From Opitutales bacterium (GTDB lineage: Bacteria > Verrucomicrobiota > Verrucomicrobiia > Opitutales > UBA953), in contig JAFSAO010000022.1 of the NCBI GenBank assembly GCA_017440935.1, positions 245,381 to 309,380 of the forward strand: DNA of 64,000 nt, in the 5' to 3' direction. The notes under the pieces are model-generated. The model was given only the letters and a program-made list of their open reading frames with translations. It was not told the origin of the DNA and did no database searches. This document shows positions 26,743-35,013 of this stretch, piece after piece (position 1 is the stretch's first letter; each line of letters begins with the position of its first letter). The position numbers and the translations under genes were made by a program.

Positions 26743-27234
26743 ATGCGTCACTGCAAACACCGCTATCAGCTCGGCGTTAAAAAAGAGCACCGCGAAGCTC
26801 TTATGGCGAACCTCGCCGCCGCGCTCTTTATCCACAACCGCATCAAGACCACTCTTCCGAAAGCCAAGGCTCTCCGCCCGTTCGCGGAAAAGGTCATTAC
26901 GCTTGCCAAGAAGGCCGCTCAGACGGATGACAAGGTGAAGAAACTTCACTACTTCCGCCTCGCGCTCTCCAAGGTGCGTAACGAAGAAGCAGTCGCGATC
27001 CTCTTCACCAAGCGTGCACAGGAATTCCTGAATCGTAACGGCGGCTATACCCGCATTTACAAGCTCGCGATCCCGCGCATCGGTGACGGTGCGGAAATGG
27101 CTCTCATTGAGCTCATCGCCGCAAACGACGAAGGCTATAAGAAAGCTCCGAAAAAGGCTGCTCCGAAGGCGAAAAAAGCCAAGGAAGAAGCTCCGGTTGA
27201 AGAAGCGGCTCCCGCCGAACAGCCCGCTGCCTAA
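26743..27234 (+). CDS. rplQ: 50S ribosomal protein L17 with basic/acidic tail
   Basis: L17 (163 residues) closes the cluster. The core has RHCKHRYQLGVKKEHREALMANLAAALF, ITLAKKA and the ending GGYTRIYKLAIPRIGDGAEMALIEL. An added C-terminal tail of about 40 residues is Lys/Ala-rich, then Glu/Ala/Pro-rich (PKKAAPKAKKAKEEAPVEEAAPAE). A strong terminator follows. Confidence 0.97.
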   Translation: MRHCKHRYQLGVKKEHREALMANLAAALFIHNRIKTTLPKAKALRPFAEKVITLAKKAAQTDDKVKKLHYFRLALSKVRNEEAVAILFTKRAQEFLNRNGGYTRIYKLAIPRIGDGAEMALIELIAANDEGYKKAPKKAAPKAKKAKEEAPVEEAAPAEQPAA

Positions 27235-27253
27235 TCAGCTTTCTACGGCAAAC

Positions 27254-27293
27254 AAAAAGCGCGTTCCCGCAAGGAGCGCGCTTTTTTGTTTAT
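27254..27293 (+). terminator. Intrinsic terminator at the end of the ribosomal cluster
   Basis: AAAAAGCGCG (27254-27263) pairs with CGCGCTTTTTT (27277-27287). A T-run continues the right arm. The loop and stem edge hold one CGTTCCCG copy. Confidence 0.9.
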
Positions 27294-27377
27294 TTTAACG
27301 AAATAGTTTTTCCGTTTCACGAACAGACTCCGCTGTTTCTTCAAAAATTCTCGCGTTCCCGCGAAAATTCCACAAAA

Positions 27378-27660
27378 ACTCCGTCCCTGACAGATACCGA
27401 GCAACGCGCTGACGCCAGGATTTTTGCCGAAACATGGCAGGACAAGGGCTACGGAAAAGTCGACATCGTGAAATAAAAAATCCGGAAAAATTTATCGTTG
27501 TTTTCAAAGTTTCTTTCGTTGAAATCCGACTATATTTATTCGGAAGATGTCGGTTACAACAATTTTCCGTGGTGCGAGCTGACATTGGAATAACGCGAGA
27601 AAATCGAAGCGATGGCGCAGTCAATTTTAGATGCGCGGGAACGCAGTTGTTGGAGAGCAA
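27378..27660 (+). pseudogene. Remnant of an MmeI/YeeA-type DNA methyltransferase
   Basis: Two short frames match opposite ends of the large class-I DNA methyltransferases of the MmeI/YeeA (type IIG) kind. Frame 27378-27476 reads LTDTEQRADARIFAETWQDKGYGK then stops; the family starts with a pattern like LsxxEQRaxaRxFaerWxxkGyEKg. Frame 27519-27655 reads LKSDYIYS, YNNFPWC, then LTLE-stop-REKIEAMAQSILDARE; the family ends with LKSDYRYS...VYNNFPWP...Q..KIE..AQ.ILDAR. The stop (TAA, 27591-27593) replaces the expected Gln codon CAA. The middle, likely over 800 residues, is gone. This is a decayed restriction-modification gene, identified from memory of the family pattern. Confidence 0.65.
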
Positions 27661-27821
27661 AAGTAGAGAATGCCCTTAGTTTTTTAGGGGATTGCTACTG
27701 TTTCAGTTGTCTTTTTTTTTGTGTTCCAAAAATATTTTCGAGGCTGAGGTTTCTCCCTTGCGGGAAAAGGTTTTCTGAAACAGAATCAGAAATTCTTACG
27801 GATACTCCATTACTGATTCTC
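27661..27821. other. Spacer between the methyltransferase remnant and the kelch gene
   Basis: The spacer holds a small hairpin, CCCTTAGTTTTTTAGGGG (about 27672-27690), resembling the one before rpsL (CCCTATTTTAGGGG). A TTGCGGG...TTACGGATACTCC stretch could hold the kelch-gene promoter, but I see no convincing hexamers. The open frame running from the remnant into the kelch gene is fortuitous. Confidence 0.35.
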
Positions 27822-28997
27822 ATGAAGAAAAAAATCCCCTTTCTGTTTGCTGCGTTAGCGGCGTTGTGCGTTCCCGCGAGTATTTGCGGCGCGTCCGAAA
27901 AATTGCCCGTGACGGATGTTGCGTCCGGCGTGGAAATTTCCGTCAAAAAACTGCCGCCGCTTGTCGTTGAAGGAACGAATCCCGCGCAGGGCGTTGCGGG
28001 CGCGTTTGTGTATTCCGTTGACGGGAATGGGGTTTACGTCGGCGGCGGCGCGCTTTTCCCGGAAAAAGGTCCCGCGGACGGAGGAAAGAAAAAGTTTTAC
28101 AACACGGTTTGGAAGCTGGACTTCGAGAAAAACGCGTGGGTCGTTTGCGGCGAAAAACTTCCCGTTCCCGCCGGTTACGGCGTTTCGCTCGGGCGGATGT
28201 GGCTCGGCGGCGAAAATGCCGGCGGCAAGCTTGATTCGCAGTGGGATTTTTCCGGCGCGGCGGAAGAAAAAATCCGCGCGTGGAAAAAAATGCCCGTGGC
28301 ACTCGACAACGCGGCGGGCGCGGCGATGTTTGTCGGCGGCGGCAACGCGAACGGCGTTCCCGCGAACAAGGCTTTTGAGTATTGGATTAATTCTTTTCCG
28401 GGAAAAAAGTGCGAATGGAAAGCGCTTCCGGATTTCCCGGGAACACCGCGTGTTCAGCCCGTTGCCGGGCTTTTGAAAACACCGCGCGGAAACGCGTTTG
28501 CGCTCGTCGGCGGATTTTATTTTGACAAGGAAACGAAAAAAGCGACCGTCGATCGCGCGGGCGTGATTTATTACCCGCGTGAGAAAAAATGGGAAATGCT
28601 TCCGCCGCTTCCGGAGGAAATTTCTGAAGCCGGGCTTGTCGGTTCCTGTGCCGTTGCGGACAGTCGCGGCGGAATGCTGATTTTCGGCGGCGTGAACGCG
28701 AAAATTTTCAGGGAAGCACTTGAGAACCCCGCGCCGGATTACCTGCGCCACGATCCCGCGTGGTATAAATTTAACGCGGATGTTTTGCGCCTTTCTTTTG
28801 ACAAAGACGGGAATGCGAAATGGGAAAAGCTCGCGACCGTTCCCGCGACTGCGCGTGCCGGGGCTTCCGCAGCCTCTCCGATTTCAATCAAAGCCGCTCG
28901 CGAAAAAATTTATTTCATCTGCGGCGAACTCAAACCCGGCTTCCGCTCCCCGGATTGTTGCTTGATTGAAATAAAGCTTAAAGAAGATGAGAGGTGA
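27822..28997 (+). CDS. Kelch-repeat N-acetylneuraminate epimerase-like protein
   Basis: The 391-residue protein has a signal peptide (1-24, KKKIPFLFAALAALCVPASICG) and so acts outside the cytoplasm. The body is a kelch beta-propeller: repeated glycine pairs before hydrophobic strands (VYVGGGALFPEKGPADGGKKKFYNTVWKLD, FALVGGFYFD, MLIFGGVNAK). The GGGxxFPxxxPxxGGKKxxYxxxW block is typical of the YjhT/NanM family, which interconverts sialic acid anomers. The MFS transporter next door and nanA/nanQ at 54710-56111 support a sialate role. ATG 27822 was chosen because it gives the signal peptide. The enzyme assignment is by family resemblance. Confidence 0.72.
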   Translation: MKKKIPFLFAALAALCVPASICGASEKLPVTDVASGVEISVKKLPPLVVEGTNPAQGVAGAFVYSVDGNGVYVGGGALFPEKGPADGGKKKFYNTVWKLDFEKNAWVVCGEKLPVPAGYGVSLGRMWLGGENAGGKLDSQWDFSGAAEEKIRAWKKMPVALDNAAGAAMFVGGGNANGVPANKAFEYWINSFPGKKCEWKALPDFPGTPRVQPVAGLLKTPRGNAFALVGGFYFDKETKKATVDRAGVIYYPREKKWEMLPPLPEEISEAGLVGSCAVADSRGGMLIFGGVNAKIFREALENPAPDYLRHDPAWYKFNADVLRLSFDKDGNAKWEKLATVPATARAGASAASPISIKAAREKIYFICGELKPGFRSPDCCLIEIKLKEDER

Positions 28998-29100
28998 TAG
29001 CTTAGAGATGAGAGGTAAATGCGTTTGCCTGCGGCAAAAAAAAGTTTCTGAAAATCCCTTTTAGCATTTACCTCTAAGCGCTCAGCTATCATCTATCACC
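28992..29100. repeat. Long imperfect inverted repeat after the kelch gene
   Basis: AGGTGATAG...GAGGTAAATGC (28992-29022) pairs imperfectly with GCATTTACCTC...CTATCACCT (29063-29101). The left arm overlaps the kelch stop codon. The arms match at both ends (AGGTGATAG; AGGTAAATGC), with a length difference between. A TTTAAGCATTAAGC-rich tail and an eight-base T-run follow before the MFS gene. It may be a small degenerate mobile repeat. Confidence 0.55.
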
Positions 29101-29145
29101 TGTCTTTAAGCATTAAGCTTTAAGCTCTAATCTTTTTTTTTAACT

Positions 29146-30666
29146 ATGAATGCTATCGTAAACTACATTAAAGGACTTGAGGATCCGGCGACGGGAACGT
29201 CTCCGACCTTCGACGCATTGGTCATTGTGCTGATGCTCGTCGTTATCGCGATTGTCGCGATTCAGGCGTGGCGCAAAGGCGTGCGCAACGTCGCGAACCT
29301 CGCCGATGCGAGCACCGCACCGGGAAAATGGGCGTGGATTGCCGTCGGCTTGCTCTGGATCGTCGTGATGCTCAATTATTTCGACCGACAGTTGCTCTCG
29401 GTCGTGCGCGCGCCGATTGTCGAAGATATTCCGATGACGGATGCGCAGTTCGGCTTAATCACCTCGGCATTTCTCGTTATTTACGCGGTGCTTAGCCCCG
29501 TCGGCGGTTTTCTCGCCGACCGTTATTCCCGCCGCTTGGTCATCCTTTGCTCGCTCGTCGTTTGGTCCACGGTAACGTGGTGGACGGGGCATGCGGAAGA
29601 TTACACGACGCTCTTTATCGCGCGCGCCGCGATGGGCGTTTCCGAAGCGTTTTACATTCCTGCCGCGCTCGCGCTCATTACCGACTATCACCGCGGGAGC
29701 ACGCGCTCGCTCGCAACCGGGATTCACATGAGCGGGATTTACGCCGGGATGGCGCTCGCAGGCTACGGCGCAACAATGTCCGACGCCATCGGCTGGCGTA
29801 TGACTTTTGCCGTCTTCGGTCTCGTCGGCGTGCTTTACGGATTTGTTCTTATTGTTTTCCTGCGCGATCCGAGCAAGGCTCCCGCAGACAACGCGCGTGA
29901 ACAACTTCGCGCCGAAGCCGACGTTCCCGCCGTTGCAGAAGAAAAAGCCGTTCCCGCCGCCGATTTTGAAAAAATGTCCGGCGCTCAGGTTTTCAAAAGC
30001 CTGCTCAGCTCCCGCCCGATGTGGATTTTGCTGACCGTCGTCGCCTTCGCGGGCGCAGGCAACTGGTTCCTGCTCACGTGGTATCCGACGCTTTTGACTG
30101 ACACCTTTAAGGTAATCCAAGACGTTTCCGTTCCGCTTGCCGACGCAAAGGGCATGGGTGACGTTATCAGCCTCACGACGGGTGAAGCCGGACCGGCGGC
30201 AACGCTTTGGAGCTCCATCGCGAAATACATTGCCGTCATCGTCGCCGCGATTATCGCCGACCGTTGGGTGCAGAAAAATCTCAAGGCGCGCGCGCTCGTT
30301 CCCGGGATTTCGTTTGTGCTCGCGGGACCGTGCGTGATTCTCGCCGTCGTGCTCGCGGGAATGTTCGGCGGTGTCGCGTGGCTTTTCTACACGATGCTTG
30401 CGCTCGTTGCGACGCAGGGAATTGCGCAGGGCTCGCTCGACGCGACGCTCATGCCCGTCATGCGCTCGCATATCGACGAACGCTACTCCGCGACCGGCTA
30501 CGGTTTGCTGAATTTGACCTCGGCGGGCGTCGGCGCGCTGATCTCCTTCTTCGGCGGCTGGTTCAAAGACCAGGGCGTGCCGCTGACCACGACGCTTGCC
30601 GTCGCCGGCGGCTTGATGTTCATCTGCGGTATTCTCTTCTTCGCGCTCCCGAAACCGCAGAAGTAA
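29146..30666 (+). CDS. MFS transporter, anion:cation symporter-like
   Basis: This 506-residue major facilitator protein has 12 core helices and an extra N-terminal helix (about 24-43). It shows MLNYFDRQLLSVVRAPI, the loop signature GGFLADRYSRRLVI, GVSEAFYIPAALALITDYH and a long central cytoplasmic loop rich in Ala/Glu. The pattern is that of the ACS family, which carries organic anions including hexuronates and sialic acid. It follows the kelch sialate-epimerase-like gene by 148 bases on the same strand, so sialic acid is a reasonable but unproven substrate. A terminator follows. Confidence 0.85.
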   Translation: MNAIVNYIKGLEDPATGTSPTFDALVIVLMLVVIAIVAIQAWRKGVRNVANLADASTAPGKWAWIAVGLLWIVVMLNYFDRQLLSVVRAPIVEDIPMTDAQFGLITSAFLVIYAVLSPVGGFLADRYSRRLVILCSLVVWSTVTWWTGHAEDYTTLFIARAAMGVSEAFYIPAALALITDYHRGSTRSLATGIHMSGIYAGMALAGYGATMSDAIGWRMTFAVFGLVGVLYGFVLIVFLRDPSKAPADNAREQLRAEADVPAVAEEKAVPAADFEKMSGAQVFKSLLSSRPMWILLTVVAFAGAGNWFLLTWYPTLLTDTFKVIQDVSVPLADAKGMGDVISLTTGEAGPAATLWSSIAKYIAVIVAAIIADRWVQKNLKARALVPGISFVLAGPCVILAVVLAGMFGGVAWLFYTMLALVATQGIAQGSLDATLMPVMRSHIDERYSATGYGLLNLTSAGVGALISFFGGWFKDQGVPLTTTLAVAGGLMFICGILFFALPKPQK

Positions 30667-30901
30667 GGAGAACGAGATTAAAGATTAGAGTTTAAAGATT
30701 AAAGAAACTCAGAAGAAGCGTTCCCGTGGTGCATTTCGCGGGAACGCTTTTTTGTGAGAAGGAATCACTTTATAAAAGTTTGTTCCTGCCGGATCCGAGC
30801 AGGAGTAAAACAAAACCTGCGTTCTCGTGCGGCGAGTTGCAATATTCTTGATTTCCGGTGCCGGTTTTGTTCTTCTTCCGCCACCATCCCTCGTTTGCCC
30901 T
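30667..30901. other. Spacer between the MFS gene and the PEP-CTERM gene
   Basis: It opens with the low-complexity phrase GATTAAAGATTAGAGTTTAAAG (30676-30706), a style repeated at 60900 and 63711. The paired-word terminator follows. The last 150 bases show no RNA gene or clear promoter. An in-frame extension of the next gene to 30827 is possible but would lack a signal peptide. Confidence 0.4.
30717..30754 (+). terminator. Intrinsic terminator built from two inverted motif copies
   Basis: AGCGTTCCCG (30717-30726) and CGGGAACGCT (30739-30748) form a perfect 10-base stem followed by a T-run to 30753. Each arm is a full copy of the dispersed word. Confidence 0.92.
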
Positions 30902-32131
30902 ATGTCTTATTTCAAAAAAAAATTGTCGTTAGGCGTATTGTCTGCAATTTGCGTTGTTGCTTCCCCAATTGCATATGCGGTTGAAATCGATACGAGTTCC
31001 AATGCCGTATTTGATCTTTATTTTTTCGGAAACGGAGAAGTCGCTCAACTCGGCGAAAATCTTTCCGGAGTTACGGATTACAATACCGGATTGGATCTGC
31101 AACAGATTACCGGTTGGACGGATTGGACGGGAACGCCTTCCTCCGCCAATGAAAATCTTTGGACGCAGGCGCAGAAACAGGCGATGACAGAAGCCGTTGC
31201 CGCATGGACCGACACAATTCAAAACGTTTATGATACCCAGGGCGGGACACGTCGTAAAATGCGTATCGGCTTTTTTCTTGATGATGCGACGCGAAGCGAA
31301 TCGCTTATGGATGCGTCAATGACCGGCTACGCTTCTTACGCAACGACGACTTCTGACTTTGCAAACGGAAGTCCCGTAAATCTGTATTCGGTTCCGGAAT
31401 GGCTGTGGCGAGACGGGAAGTCAGCGACAGTCTCTCCGCCGAGCTCTTCAACATCGGGCTCGTTTTGGAATTACAATTTGCTCCCTAATGCGGAAAATTG
31501 CATCGAAGTCGCCATTGTTATTAATCCGGAACAGCTTGTTTATTCGAATGGTCTGGCAACACGAGTGGAGCGGTCTGCGGAAGACCTCAAAAAAGTCGCA
31601 ATGCACGAACTCGGACACGCGATGGGAATGGACAGTAAAATGTATAGCGCAAGTGAGTCCTATCCGAAGTCCAATTTGATAACGACGTGGGATTCGTTGA
31701 TGATGATCGGAGACAATCAACGTGTTGTTACGCTCGGTACAGACGGAAAATTAGATTATGCTTATGAAAATTTTCGCGAGCTTTGCGCTGAAGGCTGGTC
31801 GCTTTACGAGGCTTGGTTTAATTCAGGCGAAGGCGAAGAAAAATTAATCCGCCTACAAAATGCCGACGGGGAAATTGTGAATCTTTTGGTTACGGCGGGA
31901 ACGAACGTGGAAGGAAATTCGCTGGTTCACCTTTTAGGTGAACTCGGAAAGCAAAACGATGTTCTCGGTCCCGGCGGGCTACAAGGCGCAGAATTTACGG
32001 AGCTTGATTTAACTGCGTTGCGGATGCTCGGTTGGCAGGTTGCCATTCCTGAGCCGTCCTCATTCGGCTTGCTTGCGGGTCTGGGCGCATTAGCGCTCGT
32101 CGGGATGCGGCGGCGAGGAAAGAAAAATTAA
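30902..32131 (+). CDS. PEP-CTERM secreted protein with a metalloprotease HExxH motif
   Basis: The 409-residue protein has a signal peptide (1-25, KKKLSLGVLSAICVVASPIAYA). It ends with a PEP-CTERM sorting tag: IPEPSSFG (about 381-388), a hydrophobic helix, then RRRGKKN. Proteins with this tag are processed by exosortase in exopolysaccharide-producing bacteria; no exosortase gene is in the window. HELGHAMGMD (235-244) has the HExxHxxGxxD zinc-site form of metzincin-like proteases, where Asp is the known alternative third ligand. A glycine-leucine-rich region with GPGGLQGAEFTELDLTALRMLGW follows. Substrate unknown. ATG 30902 was chosen for the signal peptide. Confidence 0.8.
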   Translation: MSYFKKKLSLGVLSAICVVASPIAYAVEIDTSSNAVFDLYFFGNGEVAQLGENLSGVTDYNTGLDLQQITGWTDWTGTPSSANENLWTQAQKQAMTEAVAAWTDTIQNVYDTQGGTRRKMRIGFFLDDATRSESLMDASMTGYASYATTTSDFANGSPVNLYSVPEWLWRDGKSATVSPPSSSTSGSFWNYNLLPNAENCIEVAIVINPEQLVYSNGLATRVERSAEDLKKVAMHELGHAMGMDSKMYSASESYPKSNLITTWDSLMMIGDNQRVVTLGTDGKLDYAYENFRELCAEGWSLYEAWFNSGEGEEKLIRLQNADGEIVNLLVTAGTNVEGNSLVHLLGELGKQNDVLGPGGLQGAEFTELDLTALRMLGWQVAIPEPSSFGLLAGLGALALVGMRRRGKKN

Positions 32132-32167
32132 GCATCAGTGCCTTAATGCTTGGTTCTTAAAGAAACT

Positions 32168-32210
32168 AAAACGTTCCCGTGGCTTCGCTTGCGGGAACGT
32201 TTTTTTTTTG
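32168..32210 (+). terminator. Intrinsic terminator built from two inverted motif copies
   Basis: AAACGTTCCCG (32168-32178) and CGGGAACGTTT (32192-32202) pair perfectly, followed by a T-run to 32209. Each arm contains the dispersed word. Confidence 0.92.
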
Positions 32211-32419
32211 TCGGCGATTTTTTTCGCCCGTATTCAGAAATACGCGACGTTTACGACGCCATGAAGACGCATGGTGTTTTTGCATTTTGTTTGAGCGATC
32301 ACAAAAGATGCCCGTTGCGTCGGCGGGAAATTATTTGCATATTTTTTGATATCGACGGCGGGAAGTATGTTGCCCGGGAAAGGTCGATTTACCTCTAATC
32401 GGCAAAGAACATTTAAACC
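32211..32419. other. Spacer upstream of the alcohol dehydrogenase
   Basis: This stretch holds no recognised gene; a weak 82-codon frame from 32150 crosses the terminator and was rejected. TTGCAT (about 32335) followed by a TTTGATAT stretch (about 32344) might serve as a promoter for the dehydrogenase operon, but the match is poor. Confidence 0.3.
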
Positions 32420-33628
32420 ATGAACATCGCATCAAAAATTTTCTGCCGCGTTTTTCAAGCGGCGTTTCGTTTGGCTCTGCCCGTTTTGCCGTATCGGGAG
32501 CCGCAAATCGTCAATTCCTGTTCCGCACTTAAAAAAGTATTTGAAAAAGAAAACGTGAAATCGGTGCTCGTTGTTACCGACAAGGGCATCGTGAACAACG
32601 GATTGGTCGCGCCGCTCGAAAAGGTGCTGAGCGAAAGCGGCGTAAAATTTGCCGTTTACGCGGGAACGCAACCCAATCCGACGGTTCAAAACGTGGAAGC
32701 CGCACTGGAATTGTATCGCGGGAACGCCTGCGATTGCCTAATCGCCGTCGGCGGCGGCTCGTCGATGGACTGCGCAAAAGCCGTCGGCGCACGCGTTGCT
32801 TACCCGAAGAAAGCCATCGGGCAAATGAAAGGTGTTTTGCGGATTTTGCGCCGTTTGCCGACGCTGATCGCCGTGCCTACGACCGCGGGAACGGGAAGCG
32901 AAGTAACGCTCGCCGCAATCATTACCGATAGCGAAAAACAGCACAAATACGCGCTGATGAGTTTCCCGCTCATTCCGCATTATGCTGTGCTGGATGCTTC
33001 GCTGACGTATTCTTTGCCGCCGCATCTGACGGCGACTACCGGCATGGACGCGCTCACACACGCGGTTGAAGCCTACATCGGGCGCTCGACGACCAAGGAA
33101 ACGCGCCGCCTTGCATTGGAGGCGGTGAAGTTGGTTTTTGACAATATAGAACTCGCCTGCGGGAACGGCAAAAATCACGCCGCACGGGAAAATATGCTTC
33201 ACGCTGCCTACAAAGCGGGCGTTGCTTTTTCCAAATCCTACGTCGGCTACATCCACGCGGTCGCGCATTCCTTGGGCGGACGCTACGGAACGCCACACGG
33301 GCTCGCGAACGCCGTCGTTATGCCTTACGTCTTGGAAGCCTACGGCGAATCCGTATATAAAAAATTACATACGCTCGGAGTCGCCGCCGGCGTGTGCGAC
33401 GGGAACGATTCTGATAAAACCGGTGCCGGGAAATTTATCGCGGCAGTTAAAGCGTTGAACAAAAAAATCGGCATTCCCGACAAGCTCGCGGGAATCCGCC
33501 GGGAAGACATTCCCGCGATGGCGAAACACGCGGAGAAGGAAGCCAACCCGCTTTATCCCGTTCCGAAGCTGATGACACAGGACGAACTCGCCGAATTTTA
33601 CGCGCAGTGCGCAGATTGGAGTAATTAA
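32420..33628 (+). CDS. Iron-containing alcohol dehydrogenase
   Basis: This 402-residue group III (Fe-ADH) enzyme interconverts alcohols and aldehydes with NAD(P)H. The nucleotide site is GGGSSMDCAK (111-120), and PTTAGTGSE follows at about 153-161. Metal ligands fit D210 and H214 (GMDALTHAVEAYI), H279 (YIHAVAH) and H293 (TPHG). An N-terminal lead of about 25 residues is hydrophobic and basic and precedes the usual start. The stop is one base before the aldehyde dehydrogenase ATG. The pair probably works in one direction of aldehyde/alcohol metabolism, for example fermentative redox balance. The substrate cannot be told from sequence. Confidence 0.92.
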   Translation: MNIASKIFCRVFQAAFRLALPVLPYREPQIVNSCSALKKVFEKENVKSVLVVTDKGIVNNGLVAPLEKVLSESGVKFAVYAGTQPNPTVQNVEAALELYRGNACDCLIAVGGGSSMDCAKAVGARVAYPKKAIGQMKGVLRILRRLPTLIAVPTTAGTGSEVTLAAIITDSEKQHKYALMSFPLIPHYAVLDASLTYSLPPHLTATTGMDALTHAVEAYIGRSTTKETRRLALEAVKLVFDNIELACGNGKNHAARENMLHAAYKAGVAFSKSYVGYIHAVAHSLGGRYGTPHGLANAVVMPYVLEAYGESVYKKLHTLGVAAGVCDGNDSDKTGAGKFIAAVKALNKKIGIPDKLAGIRREDIPAMAKHAEKEANPLYPVPKLMTQDELAEFYAQCADWSN

Positions 33629-33629
33629 A

Positions 33630-35012
33630 ATGACCAACGAACAAATCCGCAGTTTACTTGAAAAACAAAAAAGTTTTTTCAAAACCGGAGCAACGATTCC
33701 GGTGCCTTTCCGCATTGCGCAACTCAAAAAGCTCTACGCCGTCGTTAAAAAATATGAAAACGAAATTTGCGCCGCGCTGACTGCCGACCTCGGGAAAAGC
33801 GCTTACGAAGGCTTCATGTGCGAAGTTGGCATGGTGCTGTCCGAGATTTCGTATATGCTCGGTCACGTTAAGCGCTTTGCGAAAAGAAAAACAGTTTGGA
33901 CTCCGCTTGCGCAGTTTGCTTCCCGCAGTTTCAAGCAGCCCGTTCCTTACGGGAACACGCTGATTATGAGTCCGTGGAACTATCCGTTCCTCCTGACGAT
34001 GGGTCCGCTGGTCGACGCAATCGCCGCGGGAAACACGGCAATCGTAAAGCCCAGTGCTTACTCCGGCGCGACGAGCGCGATTATCGAAAAACTCCTCACC
34101 GAGGCGTTCCCGCCCGAATACGTCGCCGTCGTTACCGGAGGCAGAGCCGAAAACGCGGCACTTCTCGAGCAGAAATTCGACCTCATTTTCTTCACCGGAA
34201 GCGGGAACGTCGGCAAAGAAGTTTTGCGCCGCGCGGCGGAACATCTGACACCCGCGATTTTGGAGCTCGGCGGGAAAAGTTCCTGCATTGTTGACGCGAC
34301 GGCGGATCTCAAACTTGCCGCCAAGCGCATCGTGTTCGGCAAATACCTCAACTGCGGGCAAACCTGCGTCGCGCCCGATTACATTCTTTGCGAACGTTCC
34401 GTGAAGGACACTTTTGTCGCGGAAGTCGTGAAACAAATCAAAATTCAATACGGCGAAAACCCGCTCGCGAACAAAGATTACGGCAAAATTATCAACCGGA
34501 AGCATTTCGACCGCCTCGTCGGGCTGATTGATAAAACGAAAGTCGTTGCCGGCGGGAACGCCGATCCCGATGCCTGCCGGATTGCGCCCACCGTTATGGA
34601 CAACGTGACGGAAACCGACGCCGTGATGGGCGAAGAAATTTTCGGTCCGATTATGCCCGTTCTGACCTTTGACCGTTTTGATTCCGTTGTCGATGATTTG
34701 AAAAACAAGGACAAGCCGCTGGCATTGTATATTTTTTCCAACGACAAAAAACGCATCGATCGCGTGATGACCGAGCTGAGCTACGGCGGCGGCTGTATCA
34801 ACGATGTCGTCATTCACCTCGCGACGAGCGAAATGGGCTTCGGCGGAATCGGCGAGAGCGGCATGGGTTCCTATCACGGGAAGACGGGATTCGATGCGTT
34901 TACGCACTACAAATCCGTCGTGGATAAAAAAACGTGGATCGACCTCCCGATGCGCTACCAACCCTACAAAAGCAAACTCTACGAAAAACTGCTGCATCTC
35001 TTTTTGAAGTGA
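33630..35012 (+). CDS. Aldehyde dehydrogenase, class 3-like
   Basis: The 460-residue enzyme oxidises aldehydes with NAD(P). It resembles the ALDH3/fatty-aldehyde group: short N-terminus, MSPWNYPF (113-120), GNTAIVKPSAYS, FTGSGNVGK, the base E212 in LELGGKS, and the nucleophile C246 in NCGQTCVAPDY. The C-terminus FDAFTHYKSVVDKK and a hydrophobic-basic end (KSKLYEKLLHLFLK) are typical of the membrane-associated kinds. It directly follows the Fe-ADH gene and is followed after one base by a small membrane protein, so the three form one operon. Confidence 0.93.
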   Translation: MTNEQIRSLLEKQKSFFKTGATIPVPFRIAQLKKLYAVVKKYENEICAALTADLGKSAYEGFMCEVGMVLSEISYMLGHVKRFAKRKTVWTPLAQFASRSFKQPVPYGNTLIMSPWNYPFLLTMGPLVDAIAAGNTAIVKPSAYSGATSAIIEKLLTEAFPPEYVAVVTGGRAENAALLEQKFDLIFFTGSGNVGKEVLRRAAEHLTPAILELGGKSSCIVDATADLKLAAKRIVFGKYLNCGQTCVAPDYILCERSVKDTFVAEVVKQIKIQYGENPLANKDYGKIINRKHFDRLVGLIDKTKVVAGGNADPDACRIAPTVMDNVTETDAVMGEEIFGPIMPVLTFDRFDSVVDDLKNKDKPLALYIFSNDKKRIDRVMTELSYGGGCINDVVIHLATSEMGFGGIGESGMGSYHGKTGFDAFTHYKSVVDKKTWIDLPMRYQPYKSKLYEKLLHLFLK

Positions 35013-35013
35013 A

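Noticed and set aside
27295..27660. Minus-strand open frame of 121 codons after rplQ
   Set aside because: The plus strand in the same place carries recognisable methyltransferase end fragments. The minus frame has no domain.
32150..32398. Plus-strand 82-codon frame upstream of the alcohol dehydrogenase
   Set aside because: It starts inside a strong terminator and shows no motif or ribosome binding site.
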